Assembly: GCA_934045905.1 (NCBI GenBank)
Contig: OW203771.1
Location: forward strand, 2,852,001 to 2,916,000
Direction: 5' to 3'
DNA length: 64,000 nucleotides
DNA from: Leuctra nigra
Lineage: Eukaryota; Arthropoda; Insecta; Plecoptera; Leuctridae
In this document: in pieces, positions 35,478 to 44,700 of the stretch
Numbering within the stretch: position 1 is the first letter of the stretch
Layout of the letters: each line of letters opens with the position of its first letter
Program-made: the position numbers and the translations under genes
The notes under the pieces: model-generated
The model's input: only the letters and a program-made list of their open reading frames with translations
Database searches by the model: none
What the model was told of the DNA's origin: nothing

Positions 35478-35755
35478 ATTCGAGAAAATAAGGAACACGA
35501 CTGACCTCTGGTGGATTCTTTGGTACTCTCCATAATGGAGGATGTAAAGGGTTTATTTATGTATATAAATGATATAAAATTTGCTATAGTTGTTTGTTAT
35601 GGCTGAAAAAGTAAACTTGTAACTAAATCTAAATTTCATTTTGTTACTTCTTTTTCACTGCCCTTTGGAAACACGAACATCAAAATAAGAAAGTGCATCT
35701 AAAAATTTTCCTGCCAGAAGTGGCTCCATCACGTATCGCTTATTTGTTCGAATAA
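35478..35755 (+). repeat. Dispersed repeat, second copy of 10085-10330
   Basis: It shares TATTCGAGAAAATAAGGAAC, GTTGTTTGTTATGGC and AGAAGTGGCTCCATCACGTA in order with the Sec24 intron copy. Confidence 0.55.
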
Positions 35756-36096
35756 TGATCGTCTTAGCACGAGATTCTTAGCGTCGAGGTTCTTAGCATC
35801 CCCCAATACAGTGACAATTGACTGCAACCATGAGTCCTGAAGTCCCGGCATCATCGCCCGCCACGAGTGTCGAGCTGAAAACCTCGATTCCGTGAGTGAC
35901 TCTTAATGACGTCACATTGAGATGACTCACGATGGACCAGTAATTCACAGCCGAGAAAGTTCTGTGTCATGAGGAAGATGCAGAAGAAAGTTCGACGGGA
36001 ATTCTCGAGAACTTGTCAACACTTTCCGATTACACCAGGAATTCCTATCTGCAGCTGCATTGTTGACACGGTTGAGTCATTTGAACAGTGGGTTAA

Positions 36097-36492
36097 GAGG
36101 CAAACGGAAGCGAACGGGAATCGCACGGTTCGTCAGAGCGTTTTTTTGAAATATTGTCTTCCCACATAATAATTTTAAAAAATCAGATAGTAACGACCCA
36201 TTACAGCCTAATAGACTAAATAATGCCGCAAACTGGAGTTCATTATGACCTCTGGTGCGACCTCAAAGTGTTAAATACGATATTTTTAATAAAATAATCG
36301 AAAATAATCGTATTTAACACTTTGAGATCGTACCAGAGGTCATAATGAACTCCAGTGTGCGGCATTATTTAGTCTATGAGGCTGTAATGGGTCGTTACTA
36401 TCTGATTTTTTAAAATTATTAAGTGGGAAGACACAATTTAAAAAAAAACGCTCTGACGAACCGTGCGATTCCCGCTCGCTTCCGTTTGCCTC
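36097..36492. mobile_element. Palindromic piggyBac-type MITE with TTAA duplication
   Basis: GAGGCAAACGGAAGCGAACG at the left is mirrored at the right; nearly the whole 396 bp is one inverted repeat centred near 36300. TTAA is present at 36093-36096 and 36493-36496. The 394-bp copy at 60121-60514 is close in sequence and also flanked by TTAA. Tetranucleotide TTAA duplication is the hallmark of piggyBac-family transposition. No transposase is present. Confidence 0.88.
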
Positions 36493-36589
36493 TTAATGGG
36501 TGCCGCTAGGATCTTTGCGGTGGAAATAACTCTGAAATATGACAGTTTATAAGTATATTAGTGGTGATTAACGTCGCACTGTTCTGCAA

Positions 36590-37762
36590 CTGGACTATAG
36601 AGGTCTGCATAAGGTGAGAATCGCAGCATTTTTTTTTGAAATTTGTCTTCACAATAGAATTAAGAAATCAGATCTAGTATCGACCCATTACAGCATAATT
36701 GAGCGAGCGTAGCGAGCGTCACCACGGTACTCTTATGGCACTTTCTCTGTGTGTTTCTTTGTTTTTTTTTGTTTGTTTGTTTGTTTGTTTTTTTTGTCCG
36801 CACAGCCCAAGTTAAACCGCACATTCAATCGATCTGAAACTTTGCACATATGCTAACGTAATCTATGCGGTCCCTGGGATCGTTTTTGAACGGGCTCCTG
36901 TGATTGGTTCAAGTTTAAAAAAAATTATCTTTCGATTGGTTGCTCCGATCAATTTGAAATTTAGCAAAGTCATTGCAACCAACAGTGTACCCAATCATAA
37001 AAAATTTTAGCCAAATCCTCCCATTGGTTAAAATTTAAAAAAATCTTTCATATGATTTTTGAAATTTAAACTAGAACCGATTGAGCGATCAACTTAAAAC
37101 TTCACGTGGTCATGGTACCAACATTATCTGTATATTTGTACATTTTCAGACTTATCTGTGTTTAAATCCAAACGTTATTGACATTTTACGGACATTTTGC
37201 GTGTTGGCTGTCAAATTATTCAAAAATGTTGATCACGGCTACTTCGACTCTTTATAGTTCCAAGGTAGTTAGAGCAACTTTCAAACGTCTGAAACTGATA
37301 TGACCGTTCAAAAGATCGTCTAATATTGTTTAAGTACACACACTTTTATCATATGAGTGGTCCCAGGTATATTTTTTTATATAGATCCTATGATTTTTGA
37401 ATATTAACAAGGAACATTATTTTAATCATAAAGGTTCAATCGATCAACTTAAAACTTTGCATGGTTATTGGGACTCATACTTCAGGAATATTTGGAGATT
37501 TTTATAGCTACAAGTCTGACGAATTTCAAGAATTATTGACTTTTAATGATATTTTCGATAGACATAATTTCGGTTCGAGGTGTTGCGCGTGTCCGTGCTC
37601 GCTCATCAACGCGTTACACAGAGCGTTTTCCTAGTAGACTAAATAATGCCACATACTGGAGTACTTTATGACCTCTTACGACGTCAAAATGTTAAATACA
37701 ATATTTATGGTAACATAATCGAACAAATTTAAAAAAACAGGGCGTTTCGCCGTTCGCTTAGA
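36590..37762. mobile_element. Palindromic MITE (same family) interrupted by Helitron-like copy 3
   Basis: Left half 36590-36698 (GAATCGCAGC to CGACCCATTACAGCATAA) and right half 37635-37762 (TAGACTAAATAATGCC to CGCCGTTCGCTTA) together correspond to part of 36097-36492. In the intact copy the join reads CAGCCTAATAGACTAAATAA. Here the second half is diverged and shortened. Confidence 0.75.
36699..37634 (+). mobile_element. Helitron-like non-autonomous element, copy 3, nested in a MITE
   Basis: It begins TTGAGCGAGCGTAGCGAGCG and ends GAGCGTTTTCCTAG, inserted between A and T of the host MITE sequence AATAGACTAAAT. Comparison with the uninterrupted MITE at 36097-36492 shows that nothing was duplicated or lost, as for Helitron insertion. 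It is 936 bp and non-coding, with internal wording GATCTGAAACTTTGCACATA shared with the other copies. Confidence 0.78.
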
Positions 37763-37892
37763 TAATGATAATGATGATGACTGGGAGATGGAAAAGGATG
37801 GACGGTAGGAAGCAGACGGTCGTGGCCTATGAGTATAGATAAACCTCCTAACAAGTGACACACGAATGAGAGCCGCGGGAAACGAACCCGGG
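37763..37892 (-). repeat. SINE-like copy with tRNA-type B box
   Basis: On the minus strand the head reads CCGGGTTCGTTTCCCGCGGC, with GGTTCGTTTCC at 37888-37878, one base off the B-box consensus GGTTCGANNCC. It is followed by the family body (ATAGGCCACGACCGTCTGCT, CCTACCGTCCATCC) and a CATCATTATC tail. This copy suggests the whole family is tRNA-derived. Confidence 0.6.
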
Positions 37893-38142
37893 TAATTTTC
37901 TCTGAAATTCACGGAAAGTGACGGAATTGCATATTATAGAAAACAATTTGTGTTTACCTTCTAAGGTGTGAGTTGTTTACTGTATTGGCTACTTATGGCT
38001 ATCAAGTGATCATATTTTTTGGACGAAAGATTGTCAACTGCTATCTATTTGAAATAATCTATATCTGCCACAAGCCTTCAGCACTTCAGCGATGACGGGG
38101 CATTGTTCGTTCGAGCTTACGATCTTCTTTACTGAAGGGTTT

Positions 38143-38265
38143 CGTCGTTTCCTCAGTCGAAAGGCAAATGTTGTGAAGGTTCCCTAGTAATAGGTTCGCC
38201 TCCTTCCCTACCTATTCTTCATCATCATCATCTCCCAATCATCATAATCATCATCATCATTGTCG
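38143..38265 (+). repeat. SINE-like copy
   Basis: TTTCCTCAGTCGAAAGGCAA, GGTTCCCTAGTAATAGG, CGCCTCCTTCCC and a long CATCATCATC/TCTCCCAATCATC tail identify another family member. It abuts the GC-rich LINE-like fragment that follows. Confidence 0.65.
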
Positions 38266-38545
38266 TCTGACGGAAAATCACAGAAGATTGCCACCTTGAT
38301 CCCAACTAAGTGCAGTTCAGGGTCGACCTGGACCCATGTCCTCCCCAAATTCGTGGGCCCCTCGGGCCGGCCTCCCCCCCCCCCTCGAGATGGTGACCCC
38401 CCTGAAATCGGGTCTTACCGGTCTGAAGGACCCCCCCCCCCCGGTCCGTCATCATTCTGAACTGTCTTTCCCACCAGTTTCAGACTCCCCGGGATCGGGC
38501 CCGTTAAGTCGACAATGTGCGCAAAATGACCTCTCTGTTTACGCT
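38266..38545 (-). repeat. GC-rich LINE 3'-end-like fragment, inverted relative to 34141-34515
   Basis: The stretch ending CGGGATCGGGCCCGTTAAGT is the reverse complement, with changes, of the start of 34141-34515. It also contains TCGAGATGGTGACCCCCCTG, matching the CAGGGGGATCACCATCTCGA there. It holds two C-tracts and no intact frame. Confidence 0.5.
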
Positions 38546-38559
38546 ACTACATACTGAAA

Positions 38560-39917
38560 GGAACACGAGTAGAAAAAAATAGATTGAGCCATAAAAGAGG
38601 CATCAAGGAAAAGTGTAGCTGTCAAATAAAACGGGTTGATTGGTCTAAACTTGATGAAACGACATTATAATGATGACTTTCTTGCTGTAATTGCCGGTCC
38701 ATCTTGTGACGTCACATTCCGATACCCGTCGAGATGGAAAGTTGATCTAGACCCGGGGTGATGGTAGGAGCACCTGGCGGACACCCGGTCGCCCGTGATG
38801 ATCGGGTGTCCGATCTGCATGATTGTGCGCGACATCGGGGTCTAGATCGGATGCAGGGCAACGATCTCGCGTGGACCAGCGATTCACCGTAATATGACCT
38901 TGAACTGATCATGCCACGGGTGACAAGGATGTCGAAAATATGCTGATTGAGATTGCGTAACCATGGTGATCAGGTGGAGGAAATAGCACCTGGTCGTGAA
39001 ACTGAAACCTAATGGGGGAGATATAAGTTGAAGTAAAAGTGCAATCGTTTTCGATATTTTGTTGACATTTGTTGACATTTGTTGCGGACGAAAAGAAAGG
39101 AATAGGTACTTTAAAATTTGATTTGATAGGTAAATGACAAAGTTAGTGATGTGACTGTGATCTTTTGTCTGATTTTTTCAGATTTTTAAGATGATTTGCT
39201 AATTGCACAGGCACAGGGCTAATTGAAAACATTAAAAATTTATAAGCCGCCCAGCGCGAAAGTATTGCCAATTTTCTCATAAATAGCATTACATTTTTTA
39301 GGTGATTGGCTGTAGAACTACATCTAGTTAAATGTATTCATGTTTTTAAATCTACTTACATTTTTACATATTTGCAAATCTTACAAAGATGTTTGCATAT
39401 GTAAAAATGTAAAGTGTCAATAAACTTAAAGTTCGGCACCGATTGCGATTAAAATGTGAAACTAGTCTGGTCTAGTTTCACAGACCAGACTAGTCATCAA
39501 GCATAATCTCAAATTAATGACTTTTGAACCAATCAGAAATATATTTTTAAACTTTTAGTCAAATGGTGAATTGTGTTATAAAATGCTATGACAATATGGT
39601 CTTTATATTTGTAAAAATGATTAACTCAATCGGAGAAGAGTCAACAAAAGATTGTAATTCAGAGCTGTAACTGACTTGATTCGACAATGATTTGACGTAC
39701 AAACATAATCGATTGTCTCCTACCTTCACGACACTATCCAAGTTCTAATTCGTGAGCATCCCGTTGAGCCGACCACAGAATGTTTGCTGACAACAATGCG
39801 TTGTAAACAAGAGGCTTGACCGAGATAGCCAGCAAATAGACCAAGAAACCGCCGCGCAGGATTTACAGCTAAGTCCGGCGAGAAAAACCCACCGGAATCA
39901 TGTTGCTTTGATTTACA
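38560..39917. other. Intergenic, two perfect-looking hairpins
   Basis: No gene is recognised. Short hairpins at about 39356-39415 (TTTTTACATA...TATGTAAAAA) and 39459-39496 (ACTAGTCTGGTC...GACCAGACTAGT) stand out. GC-rich sequence at 38745-38880 shares CGGACACCCGG with 29130. Confidence 0.4.
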
Positions 39918-40713
39918 AGAAACACTTTTATTGCGGATAACTGGCGAGGATCTAGTGCACTGAGTGCAGTGGATTTAACACCTAGCGGCTAACCATGATA
40001 CAGCCACTATTTATAACTCCGTGGGCTAACAATGGGCAGGTTGACATTGTAAACACTGGAGCCAGGCGCGTAGGATGGTGGGGGGTTAGGGGGGATTATC
40101 CCCCCCCCCCCCCCCCCCCCCACTCGACCAGGCTGACCCCCCATTCACATTAAAAAAAGTAAGTTTTGTGTCCAAGATCACTTAAAAATTGTTTAAATCC
40201 TAAAAAAACGCCCTGCGGGGCAAAAATAGGGAGTTATGTGTTGTAATTTGAGCAGTTTAGTAACCCAGAATCGATTTTAACATTTTAAAATTCTAAAAAA
40301 TGCCGAGCGGGGTAACAATTGGAGGGTTTTTTGCTTCAGTTTGTGCGTTTTAAACCTCCAGAATCACTTTTAAATGGTTTAAATTCTAAAAATCGCGCTG
40401 CGGGGCTAAAGCTAGAAAAGCTAGTCTAAAGGCCTTGGAACTGAGGCATCAAGAAGGCAGGGATGAAAATATAGTATACATTTTTCAAATATTTCAAGAT
40501 TATAGAATAAAATGTCCTTAAAATGACAATAACTTGTGAAAATAACGACAAATGTTCATGTTGACATGTAGAAACACTTTTATTGCGGATAATTGGCGAG
40601 GATCTAGTGAACTGAGTGCAGTAGATTTAACACATTGCGGCTAACCATGTTACCGCCACTATTTATAACTCCGTGGGCTAACAATGGGCAGGTTGACATT
40701 GTAAACACTGGAG
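39918..40713 (+). repeat. ~146-bp direct duplication separated by a poly-C transposon
   Basis: GAAACACTTTTATTGCGGAT through TTGACATTGTAAACACTGGAGC occurs at about 39918-40062 and again at 40570-40713, with few changes. Between them lies a poly-C/G family element (40063 to about 40440, with GCGTAGGATGG, a C-tract and GCCCTGCGGGGC). A tandem duplication later split by the transposon is the simplest reading; a solo-LTR pair is less likely because there is no TG...CA border or internal retroelement. Confidence 0.7.
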
Positions 40714-41107
40714 CATCCAATGAAGGTTTCTTTCTCGTGATGCTAGCAGGGACGGCGACCGGAATATTTGATAAGGTGGACAGTGAGAGGCGGACCTCGC
40801 AGGGCGTTTTTCGGATCAACGGAAACGAATTTGGGACGCTGAAAATTATAGTTTAGGTACTTCTGGTGTAAAATATGATTGGAATATCACATGAAATAGG
40901 GTGGATTGTCAAATTAACAAATAAAGGCTTCATCTATAACTTGAATGCGGTGTAATTTCAGAAAATTATTCAATCTGTGTCATTTGTTTACTTATTTAAT
41001 TACTAACTAAAGCTTCGAATTCAAAGGCAGTATTAAAATAATCTTGGATTATTATTGGGTTGGAGCGCGGCGCCCACCTGCGCCCACCCCTGGCGCCGAC
41101 CCCGGAT

Positions 41108-41246
41108 GCTAATTAGACAAATGCCGGGAAGGTTCCCTGTACTATATAATATGCCTCCTTCCCAGGACTCTTCATCTCCTTTCATAATCATTCATCCGGC
41201 GGCATTAGCTTAGTTGCAGAACAGTGCGACGTTAAACTCCACTAAC
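41108..41246 (+). repeat. SINE-like copy with complete 3' tail
   Basis: AAATGCCGGGAAGGTTCCCT, CCTCCTTCCCAGG, TCATTCATCCGGCGGCATTAG and GTTGCAGAACAGTGCGACGT followed by TAAACTCCACTAAC give the clearest 3' end of the family. Confidence 0.65.
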
Positions 41247-41619
41247 ATAAACAGATGACGTGAATGGAGCGTGAGGGATGTTTAAAACCTATAATACTCC
41301 AATTTTACTCTACCAACATGGGCAAACACTCTGGCAAACAATTTTCGCTCACTTCTTTCTAAAATTTCCTTCGCACATCACACATCACTCGAACTAGAGA
41401 AACCTTATTTGACATCAACACTGTAATTTAGTAATGTTTACTTTTGCCCTAAAATTATAGTAATTTCAGCGTTCTCATTTTAGCTCGTTTTATTGTATAA
41501 TTAACATATAAAACAGATCGTATTTCGTTCAAGATCAAAAATGATCCATATTTTTTTGCGGCATAACTATATTTTGATGATACCCCTCCCCTCCTTTCTC
41601 ACCGATGTGTTTGTGGCTT

Positions 41620-41791
41620 ACTTCACCTCAGTATCATGTCTGTTTCATGTCTGTTTCATGTCTGTTTCACCTCTGCTTTATGTCTGTTTCATGTCTGCTT
41701 CACATCTTTTTCATGTCTGCTTCATGTATGTTTCATGTCTGTTTCACCTCTGTTTCATGTCTGTTTCATGTCTGTTTCATGTCTGTTTCAG
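41620..41791 (+). repeat. 11-bp pyrimidine-rich tandem repeat abutting a splice acceptor
   Basis: About 15 units of the TGTCTGTTTCA(T/C) type run up to the acceptor CTGTTTCAG|CTGCACAATG (ends 41791) of the first recognised coding exon of the secreted-protein gene. The array supplies an extended polypyrimidine tract. Its open frame (MSVSCLFHVCF repeats) follows the repeat and is not thought to be coding. Confidence 0.8.
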
Positions 41792-41798
41792 CTGCACA

Positions 41799-44700
41799 AT
41801 GCGGAGCCCCGCTCTGCTTCTGCTCCTCTTCTGGCTGCGCGCGTCGGCTGCGCAGTCCACGACGCCGTCCGCCTCGTCCGACGAAGAGGACGACTCGTCC
41901 ATGTCTTTCCTCTCTCTCCTTGAAGAAGTCCTCAACGACGCGGGGACGGCTTACAAGGAGGAGCCGCTCTCACCGGACTACCAGTACTACCTTGGGACAT
42001 CGTCGAGTCCGAAACCTTCCGAATACAAGCCGACCGCTTACGAGGAGGCTCCGAAACCAGCCGAGTTCAAGCCGATCTCTTACGAGGAGAAGGCGAAACC
42101 ATCTGAATACAAGCCGATCACTTACGAAGAGACGTCAAAACCATCCCAGTACAAGGAGACTCCAAGACCTTATGAGTACAAACCGATCTCTTACGAAGAG
42201 GCTTCGAAACCATCAGAGTACAAGGAGACTCCAAGACCATCTGAATACAAGCCGATCTCTTACGAAGAGACGTCAAAACCCTCCCAGTACAAGGAGACTC
42301 CGAGACCGTACGAGTACAAACCAGTCTCTTACGAAGAGACTTCGAAACCATCCCAGTACAAGCCTCCCTACGAGGAGACATCTTCGACACGCTACGAATC
42401 AACTACTCGGTACGTCGAAGCCGCCAAACCACCTTCCAAAGACAAACCAGTCGACGATTATTACGCTAACCAGTACGTCGAGCCAACGGGCTACAATCAG
42501 AGACATCCTTCGGCTTCATACGGTGAACGAATCCAACCTCTGAGATCACAACCCGAGAAATACGAACCTCAGAGGTACGAGGAGACGAAGAGGCCCGTTC
42601 CAGTCGCGTCCATCTTCGAGGTCATGAACGACGGCTCCTTCCAGTCCGACTTTCAGCCTCAGCCGAACCCCGCGCAGTACTTCCGAGATCCAACCACAAC
42701 CACAACCACGAACACTCCCTCGACAACTACTCAGACAACTACCACTCCTTCAACAACTACAACACCGACAGCTAAAACAACTACAACTACAACCACAACT
42801 CTTCCGCCGTCGACCGTGACGCCTCAGACAACTCCCAAGCCGCAGGTCGTGACGTCATCGACTACGGTGACGACCGAAGCCGCCCGGACATCGCCGACCA
42901 CGTCGCAGACGGCCGAACCGTTGACGCAAGTCAAGGACAATGTTGTCGACGAGGACGTCGCGTCTCGTCATGCGGAGACAGAAATATCCGCTCTGTACCG
43001 TCCCGGGCTCTACAGCATCAACAACGGTCAGCCGTTTTATCTCAGCAAGGACCCCGTGACTGGGGACGTCGACTTCAACACGGCGGCTCGGAACGACGAC
43101 TACATGTACGACGAGTCCTTGTACGAGGACGGCATCGACAGAAAGGACGGTAAAATCGAAGCCAAGATCCTGACGAGCTCGAACTATGACAAGACGAATC
43201 CATTCAACAACTTGCCGCTGAGTTACAATGATTTCAACAAGGCGCATGATTACAACAATCACAAGTACAGTGATACCCCATTGATATCGAGCTCGTACGC
43301 GAACACGAAAGTTCAGGGGGCCGGTGGGGAGAAGCAGACCAATCACAGGCCGTACCACGTGACCAGTGCGACGCCCTCGACCAAGTACTACACGCGGCGA
43401 CCGACGACGACGACGACGACGCCAAGTTACGTCAGAGAGACGACCACGGTGAAGAGTCACGTTGTGATTCCGACGTACGGGGAGAGGATCACGACGAAGA
43501 GGCCGGTGGTGGAGGTGAGACGACCATCGACAACCACGACGACGACCACGACGAAGGCGCCGGAGCCGGCCAGCGAGGAGTACGACGAGTATGACCTGGA
43601 GACCGTGACGACGACGACGAGCACGACGACGACGTCGAGACCGACGACCCCCCGTGTCGGGAACATCGTGTACGCGGAGACGGCCAGGCCGAGTACGACG
43701 CCTCCGCCGCCTGCCGAGGTGTTCGTCAGCGAGGTGGAGGCCAACACGGGCGGACAGAGGGTCAGAGAGCCGCCCTACGGCACGTTCGGCGAGGAGCCGT
43801 TCAGACCGATCTACGGCCCGGGAGATAAGCTTGTGACGCGACGACCAGTGGCGATCATTCCGCAAGAGACGCCCAACAGGTGGAGCTATCCGAACGCGCC
43901 GCTCAATCCAGACTTCTTCCAGGTGGGAAGCGAGAAGGTGGAAGTCGTCGAGCCTCCGAGAGTTAGTCCAGAGCCAGCAAGAGTCCCAGAGCCGGTCAGA
44001 GTACAGCAAGAACCAACCAGAGTAACAGAGCCTCCTAGAATCCCCGTTCGAATTCCCGAGCCGTCGAGACAGCCCCAAGAGCCGGTCAGAGTCGCACCTG
44101 AGCCTCCTCGATCGCCCCTCCGTCCGCAAGAGCCTCCTCGAGTGATCGGCGTGGAGCCACCGCGTCAGCAGCCCGCGCACTTCCTGCAGCAGCCGTCGCC
44201 TGGCAACCCGGCGTGGAACAACGCCCCCCACCACCTGATGCAGGTCAGCTCTCACGTGACCTTCCCGTCGTCGGCCGGCGTGATACAAGTGTCGGACAAC
44301 GTCGTGGAGCCGACCAACCCGGTGATCCGAGGGTCGGTGCTGCCCGTGAGACATCAGCCGAGTCAGGCGGCGTTCGTCGCGGACTCGTTCGACGTCCCCG
44401 TCGGAGTGGCGCTGAAGAATGAGCCGGTGAGGCCGGCGGCGGAGTTCCCCGGGGAGATGCCGAATCCCCCGCTGAGGGAGACACCGGAAGGTATGCACTA
44501 GCACTCATTTCATTTGAAATAACTCTCACATAATATTTAAATTTAACAAATATTTGTATAAATTGTATTTTTTTTAGATATACTGACAATGACATTATTA
44601 CAGAAACACACTCGTGGAAGTGTTGTTCTTATTAAATCTTATTCCTCATCTAGCTAGGTATATCAAAAAAATAAATGTATAGTAATGTTTGTGCGAAAAT

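Noticed and set aside
39918..40713. LTR retrotransposon with two 146-bp LTRs
   Set aside because: No TG...CA borders, no primer-binding site or polypurine tract, and no gag/pol wording between the copies.
40635..40856. 73-codon frame at the second copy of the 146-bp duplication
   Set aside because: The first copy does not preserve the frame and there is no recognised domain or gene context.
41541..41798. In-frame upstream extension with repeated MSVSCLFHVCF wording
   Set aside because: It follows directly from the 11-bp pyrimidine repeat. A good acceptor at 41791 and a signal peptide at 41799 argue that it is intron.
42855..44504. A 549-codon open frame on the minus strand opposite the secreted-protein gene
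   Set aside because: It mirrors the codon bias of the plus-strand exon (GAC/ACG/CCG-rich), is Arg/Leu-rich low complexity, lacks splice context, and the plus strand has the signal peptide and phase-matched exons.
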